Below are positions 50,776-59,305 of a stretch of 64,000 bases of DNA, piece by piece; positions within the stretch are counted from its first letter, which is position 1, and every line of letters begins with the position of its first letter. This DNA is from Bin87 sp965204905 (GTDB lineage: Bacteria; Chloroflexota; Dehalococcoidia; Lucifugimonadales; UBA3495): the NCBI GenBank assembly GCA_965204905.1, contig OZ242042.1, positions 620,001 to 684,000 of the forward strand, read 5' to 3'. The position numbers were made by a program, and so were the translations under genes. The notes beneath the pieces are model-generated. The model was not told the origin of the DNA. It made no database searches and saw only the letters and a program-made list of their open reading frames with translations.

Positions 50776-51930
50776 CTAACTGTCGTTGAACGCCGGCATA
50801 ACGTCCTGGGCGAACCGCGCTAGCTGGTCCTTGAAGACCTCGCGGGGCATACCCATCACGGAACCGAGGTTGACTCGCTCCACGCCGGGATACCGCGCCT
50901 CGTCTTCCTTCAGACTGTTGATGATGTCGTCGGCCGATCCGCAGAGCCAAGCGCCGCTCTCCACCGCACCTTCCAGCGTGGGCAGCTGGACACCACGGCG
51001 CAGGCCGGGGTTTGCCACCGCTTCAATCTGCTCCGGCTGGAGGGCCATCAGGCCCAGCGGAGCGGCGAATTTCATGGCTTCCTCAAAGTAGGGGCGCGCC
51101 TCCTTGATGGCCTCTTCCCGGTTCTTGCCCAGGAAGAAACGATAGCCCAGGGCGATGTCCTCGCCCAGCGCCAGCTCCCGGCCGTAGTTGGCGGCAGCCT
51201 GCTGGTACATCGTCAGACGTTCGTGTCGCGCCGGCTCCGGCGTGTTGGCGACCATGGCCTTGATGCCGATGCGCGCCATGAAGTCCACCCCCTTGGGGTT
51301 GCCGGACACCAGCGGCTGCCAGATTTCCACAGGGTCCTGCATCGGCCGCGGCACCAGGCTCAGCTTTTCCAGGGTGTAGCCCCGATATGGAACCTTCGCC
51401 GGAATCTGGTAGTGTTTGCCCTCATGGGAGAAGGACTCCTGGCTGAAGGCTTTGACCATCACCTCGACCTGTTCCTCAAACATATCGCGGTTGGCGTCGC
51501 CATCGAACATGGGCGAGCCGAAGGTCTCCACCTCGCGAGAGTGATAGCCGCGACCCACACCGAAGATGATGCGTCCGCCCGACAGGATGTCGGCCATAGC
51601 GAAGTCCTCGGCCAGCCGCAGCGGATGCCACATTGGGGTGATGTTGAACCCGCAGCCGTACTTCAGCCGCTGGGTGTTGCAGGCCAGGTACAGCCCCAGC
51701 ATGATGAGGTTGGGGATGCACTCGTAGCCTTCCGGCTGGAAGTGATGCTCGGCCATCCAGAACTCATCGTAGCCGTGGGCCTCCAGGTGCTTGGAGATGT
51801 CCAAAGCCCAATCGAAAGCGCCGGCCAGTTCCTCGTTGGAATACCAGCGGTCGTTGGCCGGAGTCCCTTCCAGGCCCAGGTGGTCGTCCACGACGTGGCC
51901 GGCGTATGAAGCGCTGAAACTCTTAAACAT
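50776..51930 (-). CDS. LLM-class flavin-dependent oxidoreductase
   Basis: The 384-residue protein is a second luciferase-like enzyme. It has WMAEHHFQPEGYECIPNLIM near residues 58-77, GGRIIFGVGRGYHSREVETF near 117 and LVSGNPKGVDFMARIGIKAM near 208. Sequence outside the core is unlike the 5054 copy. It uses reduced flavin or F420 to oxygenate a small substrate. AAAGGATGG lies before the ATG. It stands downstream of a metalloprotease gene. Confidence 0.9.
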   Translation of the reverse strand: MFKSFSASYAGHVVDDHLGLEGTPANDRWYSNEELAGAFDWALDISKHLEAHGYDEFWMAEHHFQPEGYECIPNLIMLGLYLACNTQRLKYGCGFNITPMWHPLRLAEDFAMADILSGGRIIFGVGRGYHSREVETFGSPMFDGDANRDMFEEQVEVMVKAFSQESFSHEGKHYQIPAKVPYRGYTLEKLSLVPRPMQDPVEIWQPLVSGNPKGVDFMARIGIKAMVANTPEPARHERLTMYQQAAANYGRELALGEDIALGYRFFLGKNREEAIKEARPYFEEAMKFAAPLGLMALQPEQIEAVANPGLRRGVQLPTLEGAVESGAWLCGSADDIINSLKEDEARYPGVERVNLGSVMGMPREVFKDQLARFAQDVMPAFNDS

Positions 51931-51992
51931 GTTGATCCATCCTTTGTTGCAACGTTACTCTTTGTCGCATCTATACGATGTGGAATGTGCGG

Positions 51993-53864
51993 TCAGGGAG
52001 CCACGTCAAAGTAGAGTTCGGCGATTTTCTCGCCCCTGTAATAAGCGTACACCCAGTATAGTCCGGGTGGCCAACTGAAGCTGGGGGTAAACCCAATTCC
52101 GCTCAGGATTGCAATACTCTGGGTATCACCCGCCTCGAAAGTTGCCGATAGGACAGTACGGTCGAACTCAAAACCGTCCTCGTAATACTCCAATGTGCCA
52201 AAAGTCAATTCTGTGTCCGCAGGCAATGGCTCATCGTGTTCGATTACCAGCGCCAACCGGTGCCGTTGCACAAGTTGTGACCCCGGTAAAGTGAAAAATC
52301 CCTTATAGGAGCCGATGATGTCCCCATCGCTGATTCTCAACAGGACCGTGTCCGTGACTCGACCGTTGAGGGCCGCTATCTCCGGGTTCACGGGTCTGAG
52401 GTCGGTATTAATCACTTTGCTGTAGTGGTCGCTCACTATCAGTTTGCGGATGGTCTCATCCGCTCCGGTCAGTTCTTCCGGCAGGAAACCGCTCATGAAG
52501 TGCTGTCGCGCCGAAATTTCCCCGGCATTTTCAGCGGACGCAGACGTATGCACTGCCCGGAAACCCTCAAAGAACTCTTCTTCCTCCAGGTGAGTGTGCA
52601 GATCGTGCAAAACGCGCTCTCCCAGGGAATAGTGGCAGAGTCCACCCCAGGATGAGAGCTCGGGCTTCGCCAGTTCCAAGTGAAAAATGCTTTCGTAATA
52701 GGAGCACGGGGGATTGTCCGGTTCCATCGCGCGGCCAATGCGACGGTTTTCAATCAACGTGGCGATGAAGTCGGCGGCCCCTTCGTCGATCCAGAGTTCG
52801 GTGTCGTGGAACCAATAGTAGTGGGCAACCTCGTGGGCTATTACAATGCCGCCTCGACTGCCCGGAAACTCGTCGCGGTTGTCAGTGTCATAACGAGCTC
52901 CCAAGGTGATATGAGTACCGAAGTGGGCGCCGGCCGCGAATCCTGGCAGCGCATCGTCGCTGATTAGAACCGCGACGTAATCGGTGCGCAGCGGTTCGTC
53001 CATAATGGTTTCCGCCTGGTTCACCGCATGTTGGAACATCTCGTCCGTGGTGGGAGAGCCCGGGTCAAGCCGGATGATGTTCATGTGGATTGTTTTGCCA
53101 CGGCCCTGAAGGACATATTCCTGTACTAGGATTTGGTCAGGATCCAGCAGGACAGGCACCAGTTGAGGCGCAAACTGGTAGGTCCCGCCGAGCACCGCTA
53201 CTATCTTGGCTTCTTCATCGTCGATGCCACCGCCGTCGGCAAGGTTTGGATTGTCCAGCACTTCTGTCAGGCCTGTGGTCTCGTCGCTTAAATCCACAAA
53301 GGCCAACCTGGTGAGAGACCATACCGCTTCCAGATCCGCCGTCCCGAAAGTGCGCAAGAACGGCATCGCGGCGATCCGCTCCGCGGCCTCTGGGTTGAAC
53401 AAATACAGCAGCGCAAAAAGCTCCAGCGTGATTTTTTCGTTCTCGTTGAGGCCGTCGGTTATCCAGGGCAACTCGGTGATATTGGCGGGCGCGAAAGCCG
53501 GCGATCCTCCATGCCCGGGCATGCCATAGCCTTCAGCACGCAAACCTGCCACGTAAGAGGCGGGGTCCTGCCGCATGTCGTGCAGGAGTTGAACGGCCTC
53601 CGGGTCTATGCCCGGTACCGTTGCATGGACTGAAGGCGCCGAGTGTCCATGCCCATGTGCGAACGCGGACGCATCGAAAGGTTTTTCCCTGGTGATAACG
53701 AGGTCGCGGAAATACCCCTCGTCCTCCTCGATAATTGTTACTTCGGTTTCGACTACTTTGATGTCAGGGCTGAACGCCAGCGCGTCGTTGGCCATGGGGC
53801 CGAGATACAATGCCGCCGCTAACATAACCGCCACACTCAATGCGAGAAGATACTGCATCGACAC
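51993..53864 (-). CDS. Secreted gluzincin-type metalloprotease-like protein
   Basis: This 623-residue protein has an N-terminal signal peptide (hydrophobic stretch at 3-24, cleavage near ALA-F). A long His/Gly-containing linker precedes the catalytic domain. The zinc motif is HEVAH at 344-348 with E361 in LWIDEGAADF, an arrangement seen in M1/gluzincin-like families. A beta-rich C-terminal domain follows from about 500. No known family name was assigned. It is probably exported and active outside the cell. It lies between the SDR and LLM genes. Confidence 0.75.
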   Translation of the reverse strand: MSMQYLLALSVAVMLAAALYLGPMANDALAFSPDIKVVETEVTIIEEDEGYFRDLVITREKPFDASAFAHGHGHSAPSVHATVPGIDPEAVQLLHDMRQDPASYVAGLRAEGYGMPGHGGSPAFAPANITELPWITDGLNENEKITLELFALLYLFNPEAAERIAAMPFLRTFGTADLEAVWSLTRLAFVDLSDETTGLTEVLDNPNLADGGGIDDEEAKIVAVLGGTYQFAPQLVPVLLDPDQILVQEYVLQGRGKTIHMNIIRLDPGSPTTDEMFQHAVNQAETIMDEPLRTDYVAVLISDDALPGFAAGAHFGTHITLGARYDTDNRDEFPGSRGGIVIAHEVAHYYWFHDTELWIDEGAADFIATLIENRRIGRAMEPDNPPCSYYESIFHLELAKPELSSWGGLCHYSLGERVLHDLHTHLEEEEFFEGFRAVHTSASAENAGEISARQHFMSGFLPEELTGADETIRKLIVSDHYSKVINTDLRPVNPEIAALNGRVTDTVLLRISDGDIIGSYKGFFTLPGSQLVQRHRLALVIEHDEPLPADTELTFGTLEYYEDGFEFDRTVLSATFEAGDTQSIAILSGIGFTPSFSWPPGLYWVYAYYRGEKIAELYFDVAP

Positions 53865-53909
53865 TACTGCTCCATCATCCCAGGGGCTGCGTTGTTTATG
53901 AACCCACGG

Positions 53910-54821
53910 CTACGCGCTGGGCGGCGGCGCGGGAGCGGGATTGTATAGTTCGATGCCGATGGTGGCCGGGAACACGCCGGCCAGTTCGTCAACGGTCCAG
54001 CGGCCCTGCTTGCGGATGGACTTCACGGGTTCCGGTTCGTTCAGCAGCGTCACCAGCCCGCCGGTCACGTGGAACACGTGGCCGTTGACGTGGGCGGCCT
54101 CGTCGGATGCCAGCCAGGTGACCATCGGCGCAACGTCCTCGGCCTCGCCGCGCAAACTGCCTCCGGCCGCTATGCCGCGCGCCGAGCGCAGGGCCCGCGC
54201 TTCGTCGGGCACGCTGGTGGTCATGCGGGTGCTGGCGGATGGGGAGATGGAATTGGCGGTGACGCCGTAGCGTCCCAGGTCGCGAGCGCAGACGCGGGTG
54301 AATCCGGCGATGCCGTCCTTGGCCGCGCCGTAGTTGGCCTGGCCGCTGTTGCCGTAGAGACCCGACGTGCTGCTGAAGGTGATGATGCGGCCCGACCGCT
54401 GCTGCCGGAAGAGGATGCTGGCGTGCTTGACCACCGTGAACGTCCCCTTGAGGTGGACGGCGATCACGTCGTCCCATTCCTGCTCGGTCATGTTGAAAAC
54501 CATGCGGTCGCGCAGTATGCCGGCCACGGTGACCACGATGTCGAGCTTGCCAAAGTTATCGACGGCGGTCTGGACGATCTTCTCGCCGCCGGCCATGGTG
54601 GCCACCGACTCCGTGCAGGCGACGGCATTGCCGCCATCTTCCTTGATTTCGTTGACCACCTGCTGGGCCACGGAAATATCTGCGCCGGTGCCGTCAACGT
54701 TCACGCCGAGGTCGCAGACCACAACGCTGGCGCCTTCCTGGGCCATCAGCTTGGCGACGCCGCGTCCGATGCCACGACCGGCGCCGGTTACGATGGCTAC
54801 CTTGTCTTGTAGTAGGGGCAT
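53910..54821 (-). CDS. SDR-family dehydrogenase (hydroxyacyl-CoA dehydrogenase-like)
   Basis: The 303-residue protein has the NAD loop VTGAGRGIGRGV at residues 11-22 and the SDR catalytic set: Ser in ITFSSTSGLYG near 148 and YGAAK near 163. It is close to the upstream SDR in sequence, both resembling the (3R)-hydroxyacyl-CoA dehydrogenase unit of multifunctional enzyme type 2. The C-terminal PVKSIRKQGRWTVDELAG is unusual for short SDRs. It is the last gene of the MaoC-MaoC-SDR-SDR operon. Confidence 0.88.
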   Translation of the reverse strand: MPLLQDKVAIVTGAGRGIGRGVAKLMAQEGASVVVCDLGVNVDGTGADISVAQQVVNEIKEDGGNAVACTESVATMAGGEKIVQTAVDNFGKLDIVVTVAGILRDRMVFNMTEQEWDDVIAVHLKGTFTVVKHASILFRQQRSGRIITFSSTSGLYGNSGQANYGAAKDGIAGFTRVCARDLGRYGVTANSISPSASTRMTTSVPDEARALRSARGIAAGGSLRGEAEDVAPMVTWLASDEAAHVNGHVFHVTGGLVTLLNEPEPVKSIRKQGRWTVDELAGVFPATIGIELYNPAPAPPPSA

Positions 54822-54852
54822 TGTACTGTTCCTTGCCTATTTCGTGATAACT

Positions 54853-54886
54853 AACGTCATTCCTGCGGAAGCGGGAATGGCGAGAT
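54853..54886. repeat. Family B-related intergenic repeat
   Basis: CGTCATTCCTGCGGAAGCGG then GAATGGCGAG is a variant of the family B unit in reverse orientation, between the two SDR genes. Confidence 0.55.
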
Positions 54887-54896
54887 GTGGAAGTCA

Positions 54897-55826
54897 CTAT
54901 TGTTGGGGTGGCGCGGGGTTGGGGATACCTGCCGTGAGGTAGTTGCGGGCGCGGTCGGAAAGTTCGTCCATTTCCCAGTGGCCGGTCTCATTCCAGATGG
55001 CCCGCTCCGGCCGTGGCTGGGAAACCAGGGAGATGGTATCGCCATAGACTAGGAAAGTCTGCCCGTTCACGTTGGCCGCGTAGTCGGAGGCCAGGTAGCA
55101 GACGAACGGCGCGACTGCGTCGGGGTCCAGGTCGCGGAGGTTGTCGTCGCCGGTCGAGTCGGAGATTGACGCGACGCCGCCTCGCGCCCGAATTTCGGCG
55201 GCGGAATCGGGAATCGAGCCGATCATGCGGGTGGTGGCCCGTGGCGCGATGGCGTTGGCGGTCACGCCGTAGCGTCCCATATCCTTGGCGACCACCTTGG
55301 TGAAGCCCGCGATGCCGCTCTTGGCCGCGCCGTAGTTGGCCTGGCCGCTGTTGCCGACCAATCCCGATTCGCTGCTGAACGTGATGACCCGGCCCGCCCG
55401 CTGCTGCCGGAACAGGATGCAAGCGTTTTTGACCACCGTGAAGGTGCCCTTCAGGTGAACGGCGATCACGTCGTCCCATTCCTGCTCGGTCATGTTGAAG
55501 ACCATGCGGTCGCGCAGGATGCCGGCGCAGGTGACCACGATGTCCAGGCGGCCAAAGTTGTCGATAGCAGTCTGAACTATCTGTTCGCCGCCTTCCATCG
55601 ACACCACCGATTCGGTGCAGGCGACGGCCTTGCCCCCGGCCTCGGTGATTTCGTTGACCACCTGCTGCGCCACTGACACATCCGCGCCGCTGCCGTCCAC
55701 GTTGCCGCCCAGGTCGCAAACCACGACGCTGGCCCCTTCCTCAGCCATCAGCCGGGCTACGCCGCGGCCGATTCCGCGACCGGCGCCGGTTACGATGGCT
55801 ACCTTTCCTTCCAGATTATTGGGCAT
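54897..55826 (-). CDS. SDR-family dehydrogenase (paralog of downstream gene)
   Basis: The 309-residue protein has VTGAGRGIGRGVARLM at the start, a TCAGILRDRMVFNM stretch, the Ser in ITFSSESGLVG and the YGAAK catalytic lysine. Most of the N-terminal 190 residues match the next gene, so they are paralogs from tandem duplication. They probably act on different 3-hydroxyacyl-CoA chain lengths or stereoisomers. It has RGIGRG as its cofactor signature, fitting NAD-linked use. Confidence 0.88.
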   Translation of the reverse strand: MPNNLEGKVAIVTGAGRGIGRGVARLMAEEGASVVVCDLGGNVDGSGADVSVAQQVVNEITEAGGKAVACTESVVSMEGGEQIVQTAIDNFGRLDIVVTCAGILRDRMVFNMTEQEWDDVIAVHLKGTFTVVKNACILFRQQRAGRVITFSSESGLVGNSGQANYGAAKSGIAGFTKVVAKDMGRYGVTANAIAPRATTRMIGSIPDSAAEIRARGGVASISDSTGDDNLRDLDPDAVAPFVCYLASDYAANVNGQTFLVYGDTISLVSQPRPERAIWNETGHWEMDELSDRARNYLTAGIPNPAPPQQ

Positions 55827-55862
55827 TGTAAATCGAGTCCTTATAGTTTGATGCTTGTGGGT

Positions 55863-56297
55863 TTAGCCGGAACGGCTAGGCAGATGAACCGTCGCTGTTC
55901 CCGGCGTGGTCTGCTGTCCTTCGGGATTTTCCAGCCAGATGGTGCAGTCCACTAAGTTTGACTGGCCTTCCTGGTACACTCGGGTAACGTGTCCCTTCGC
56001 GGTGATGGGTTCGTCGGGATAATCCATGCCGCGGTACTGCACCGTCAGCCGGCGCAGCTCGCCGCCGGGGCCGGCCCATCCCGTGAGGTATGCGCCCAGC
56101 ATGGCGTTCTTCAACGCGCCGTGGATGATGATGTCCTTCAGCCCGGTGCTCTGGGCGTAGTTCCTGTCGTAGTGTATCTCGTAGAAATCGCCGGATGCGC
56201 CGGCGTACTGGACCAACTGGCGAGGGGTGGGATTGCGTACCTCGACGGGCAACTCCATCCCTTCGCTGACGTCCTCAAAATAGATCTGTGCGCCCAT
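55863..56297 (-). CDS. MaoC-like hotdog-fold dehydratase
   Basis: The 144-residue protein has a MaoC hotdog fold with the catalytic Asp/His in SGDFYEIHYDRNYAQSTG near residues 35-52 and a hydrated glycine-rich IIHGALKNAMLGA. It is expected to hydrate or dehydrate an enoyl thioester. It probably forms a heterodimer with the adjacent FAS1-type dehydratase, as in split hydratases. It is part of the four-gene operon. Confidence 0.87.
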   Translation of the reverse strand: MGAQIYFEDVSEGMELPVEVRNPTPRQLVQYAGASGDFYEIHYDRNYAQSTGLKDIIIHGALKNAMLGAYLTGWAGPGGELRRLTVQYRGMDYPDEPITAKGHVTRVYQEGQSNLVDCTIWLENPEGQQTTPGTATVHLPSRSG

Positions 56298-56321
56298 GGT
56301 ATTCCTCTAATCTTGGTGTGA

Positions 56322-56768
56322 TCAGTAACGGATCGACGTGCTCGTTTGGGTGGCGACGACCGCATTGTGCTGGTTGCGATAGGTGATCTTGATGGTGGAA
56401 ATGAGCATCTGGCCGATGCTGCCGGTACGTTCGCGGATGTCCTCAATCCGTCCGATGGCGGTGATGGTATCCCCGGGCCGGACGTGGTCGAAATACTCCC
56501 AATCGCTGCCGCCGTCCAGCAGGCGGGTGTATGGTATGTCGTAGGGCAGTTCCGGGCGGATTCCGCGCATGGCCCGCAAGAACGTTGGGGGCGCGACGAT
56601 GCCGCCGGTTTCGGGCGTCCCTACGGTGTAGGCCGGATTGTCGTCGCCGATGGCCTCCGCAAACCGCGCAATATGGCCCTGCTCTATCACCATGGAGGCA
56701 GGCTCGCTTTCCACGCCGATGGACTGTTCGCGCATTTCATCGGTAAGAGTGAAAGAGTTGGTGGACAA
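56322..56768 (-). CDS. MaoC N-terminal/FAS1-like dehydratase subunit
   Basis: The 148-residue protein starts at TTG (56768) with GGAGG six bases upstream. It has ARFAEAIGDDNPAYT near 37, APPTFLRAM near 62 and SDWEYFDHVRPGDTITAIGR near 88. This is the usual half of two-part hotdog dehydratases. Upstream residues in a longer frame are not conserved. It leads the operon of two hotdog proteins followed by two SDRs. Confidence 0.85.
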   Translation of the reverse strand: MSTNSFTLTDEMREQSIGVESEPASMVIEQGHIARFAEAIGDDNPAYTVGTPETGGIVAPPTFLRAMRGIRPELPYDIPYTRLLDGGSDWEYFDHVRPGDTITAIGRIEDIRERTGSIGQMLISTIKITYRNQHNAVVATQTSTSIRY

Positions 56769-56876
56769 AGTGAGCCTCCGGTCAGTACGCCATTTGGGAC
56801 GGCATAATTTGAAAATGCAATTTCTAGGCGTGGGGATTATGTTACTAGGCGGGGCCAGTGTCAAGAAAGCCCGGCG

Positions 56877-57176
56877 TCAGGAAAGTAAAGAAGGCAGCAG
56901 GTACTCCGCCCATGGATCCGTGATGTTGGTATCCCTTATGCTGTCCACCAGGTGCGCTACCTCGTTGCCGTGAGCGGCGGCCAGCTCATGGGATGATGCG
57001 GCGCCCGCAAGAGCAGTCAGCGCCTGCCGCAACCGGTCCACGTACTGGATCGTTTCCCTGGCGGCCGCTTCCTTGTCGCGTTGCGCCCTGATCCGTTCCA
57101 GCCGCTCGATCCAGTCGATACCCTGCTCTACGCGGTTAAAGTCGTCGTCGCTGGCTTGTGTGGTGATTGTGGTCAT
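56877..57176 (-). CDS. Small hypothetical helical protein
   Basis: The 99-residue protein is highly charged and helical (NRVEQGIDWIERLERIRAQR then AARETIQYVDRLRQALTALA), ending PWAEYLLPSLLS. A GGGAG site is just before the ATG. It is upstream of the MaoC operon on the same strand, 108 bases away. No domain is recognised. Confidence 0.55.
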   Translation of the reverse strand: MTTITTQASDDDFNRVEQGIDWIERLERIRAQRDKEAAARETIQYVDRLRQALTALAGAASSHELAAAHGNEVAHLVDSIRDTNITDPWAEYLLPSLLS

Positions 57177-57266
57177 CTCCCAACGCGCCTCCGGTTTGTT
57201 GCGCCCTTGCTATCATTGATTTGAGGATTTTAGCATAACCACGCGAGCATACATCGAGCCCCCGAT

Positions 57267-58592
57267 ATGGTTCTGACAGGACGCCAAGATCCGCCGGACG
57301 AAGGTTCCCGCTCCTCCAGCAACCGTATCGTGTCCATGCTGCGCCCGCGGACGTTCGTCTGGTGCGCGCTGGTCCTTGCTGTGGTACTGGTCCAGGACTT
57401 TCGGCCCGATTCGGTGGCTTTGGCCATCGCCCCATACCGGTTCAGCGTAGTCAGTTGGGAACTGGGCAACCTGCCCGACAAGTGGATACGTCGTGCCGTC
57501 GGCGTCCCACGCTATTCGTTTGACCGTTCCGATGTCGTAGGCTCGGCGGAGCGAGCGCACCGGTATTTCGAGATCGGGAAACGTATCCGATCAATCGAGC
57601 GTCGTCTGATCGGCCTTGAAGTCAACGCGCCGTCCGCCGCCGATTCAGTCGATCAGGTTGGGGAACTACGCCGCGAGCGGGATGGCTTGAGGGAAACCCA
57701 GGACGCCCTGCGCCCCGCAGTTGAGGAAACCGTGGAGTCAGCGGTGGCGGACACCCTGCATGAGTTGGGTTTCCAAGCCTGGGCGGGGGTGTTCCCGCCG
57801 GTGGACACGGCGCTGACGGGTTCGCCCACGGTGTTGGTGCTGTCCCCTCGGGACCGGATTCAACGCGAAGACGGCGGCCTGCTGAGAACCGGGTTGACCA
57901 ACGACGAACGCGAACGCATCGAAACCCGCATTGAGGAAGCAACCAACCTGTCGGCCCTGGTGGAGAACACAGGCGGCATCGCCTTGTACCCGTCCATCAC
58001 CGCTGACGGGTTCGCGTTGGAGCACGCCCTGGAAATCATTGCCCACGAGTGGGTCCACCAGTGGCTGTGGTTCCGGCCCTTGGGACGCCGGTATTTCGAG
58101 AGCGGCGACTTGACGACGCTCAACGAGACCGTCGCCACCATCGCGGGAATCGAGATCAGCCAACTGGCGTTGGAACGGTTGACCAACGCGCCCGATGTCC
58201 AGACGCCGGCGAACCAAGCTCAGCCGGCCAGCGCCCGTAACGGTTCGACCAACCGTAGCCCGCAGTTCGATTTTCAGGCGGAAATGCGGACCACTCGGGT
58301 CCAGGTTGACGCCCTGCTGGAGGCCGGCGACATCGATGGCGCCGAGGCGTACATGGAAGAAAGGCGTCGTGTTTTCGTATCCGAAGGATATTCGATCCGC
58401 AAGCTGAACCAGGCCTACTTCGCCTTCCACGGCACCTATGCAACTACCGGCGCGGCCGGCGTCAGCGTTATCGGCGAGCAGGTGCTGGAACTGCGCCGCC
58501 AAAGCCCCTCACTGGCGGAGTTCCTCCGTACCGCTGCCCAATTCACCAGCGTTGGTGAATTGACGGAGTACTTGGACAGCGCAGCCCGTTAA
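57267..58592 (+). CDS. Membrane-anchored metalloprotease-like protein
   Basis: This 441-residue protein has one N-terminal membrane segment (about 28-42, RTFVWCALVLAVVLVQ). The rest is likely extracytoplasmic. A coiled segment occupies 95-150. The zinc motif is HEWVH at 260-264 in ALEIIAHEWVHQWLWF, with a second acidic residue E287 in LNETVATIAG. This fits a gluzincin-like arrangement. The C-terminal part is helical. No known family name was assigned. The first in-frame ATG (57267) is used; a later Met at residue 24 is possible. Confidence 0.75.
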   Translation: MVLTGRQDPPDEGSRSSSNRIVSMLRPRTFVWCALVLAVVLVQDFRPDSVALAIAPYRFSVVSWELGNLPDKWIRRAVGVPRYSFDRSDVVGSAERAHRYFEIGKRIRSIERRLIGLEVNAPSAADSVDQVGELRRERDGLRETQDALRPAVEETVESAVADTLHELGFQAWAGVFPPVDTALTGSPTVLVLSPRDRIQREDGGLLRTGLTNDERERIETRIEEATNLSALVENTGGIALYPSITADGFALEHALEIIAHEWVHQWLWFRPLGRRYFESGDLTTLNETVATIAGIEISQLALERLTNAPDVQTPANQAQPASARNGSTNRSPQFDFQAEMRTTRVQVDALLEAGDIDGAEAYMEERRRVFVSEGYSIRKLNQAYFAFHGTYATTGAAGVSVIGEQVLELRRQSPSLAEFLRTAAQFTSVGELTEYLDSAAR

Positions 58593-58604
58593 TGACTGGA
58601 CTTC

Positions 58605-58695
58605 ATCAGAATCAGGATTCGCCGGATTTTACGATTTTCTGGATCAGGCTCTTCCAATCCTGCTAATCCTACAATCCCAAAAATCCTGATTCAGA
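58605..58695. repeat. Large imperfect inverted repeat, family C
   Basis: The sequence TCAGAATCAGGATT near 58607 and its near-complement AATCCTGATTCAGA near 58682 face each other, enclosing further repeats of AATCC/GGATT. One arm recurs at 12432. The element lies between convergent genes (57267-58592 and pncC). Confidence 0.65.
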
Positions 58696-59176
58696 CGGAT
58701 CTGATGGCTTCTTCCAGCAGGGCCAGCGCGGTGCGGGCGAACACCCACATATTTTCTTCCCGTTCCGGGCTTCCGGTTTCCAGGGTTTGAGAACGCTCCA
58801 CCGGGCCGGCGACGCCAAAACAGGCGTGGCCGTAGTTGTCGCCGTAGCGGTTGCCGGTGGGTCCACTGGCCCCGGTTTCGGCCAGCGCCCAGGTGGTGCC
58901 CATAATCTCCCGAGACGTTCGAGCGTTGAGCAGCGCGTAGTATTCGGTGCTGGCCCGGTGGCCTTCCATCGCCGAGTCCGGAACCTGGAGCAGGCCCTGC
59001 TGCGCCGTGCGTGTGTACACCACCGAACCGCCCACGTAGTAGTCAGAGGCGCCGGGGATCGACACCAGCGCAGCGGAAATCAGCCCGCCGCACGAGGATT
59101 CCGACACCGCCAGGGTGTCGCCCCGCTCCTTCAGCAAAGCGGCAACCGATGCCGCCAGATCGTTCAATTCACCCAT
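58691..59176 (-). CDS. pncC: Nicotinamide-nucleotide amidase (CinA C-terminal domain)
   Basis: The 161-residue protein corresponds to the CinA C-terminal domain alone, without the molybdopterin-binding half. It has LAVSESSCGGLISAAL near 23-38 with the catalytic Ser, GSVVYTRTAQQGLLQVP near 50 and AETGASGPTGNRYG near 99. It deamidates NMN to NaMN in NAD salvage. GGAGG lies before the ATG. A longer upstream frame to 59266 runs through a repeat and is not used. Confidence 0.9.
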   Translation of the reverse strand: MGELNDLAASVAALLKERGDTLAVSESSCGGLISAALVSIPGASDYYVGGSVVYTRTAQQGLLQVPDSAMEGHRASTEYYALLNARTSREIMGTTWALAETGASGPTGNRYGDNYGHACFGVAGPVERSQTLETGSPEREENMWVFARTALALLEEAIRSV

Positions 59177-59218
59177 AGAGAAACCTCCAGATACTTTACG
59201 ATGATTTGAGCCTGACAC

Positions 59219-59299
59219 ATGGATTCCGGCCCCGTATCTAGTACGGGGTGACCCCGTGTCGAGCACGGGGCAGGCTGTCCTTTCGCCGGAATGACAGTC
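59219..59299. repeat. Composite repeat: family B with a nested mini-element
   Basis: The family B unit (ATTCCGGC then TTTCGCCGGAATGAC) is split after GGATTCCGGC by an insert of about 50 bases. This contains CCCCGTATC-TAGTACGGGG and CCCCGTGTC-GAGCACGGGG, then CAGGCTGTCC. The same mini-element is nested at 31540-31600. Confidence 0.75.
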
Positions 59300-59305
59300 G
59301 AGGGA

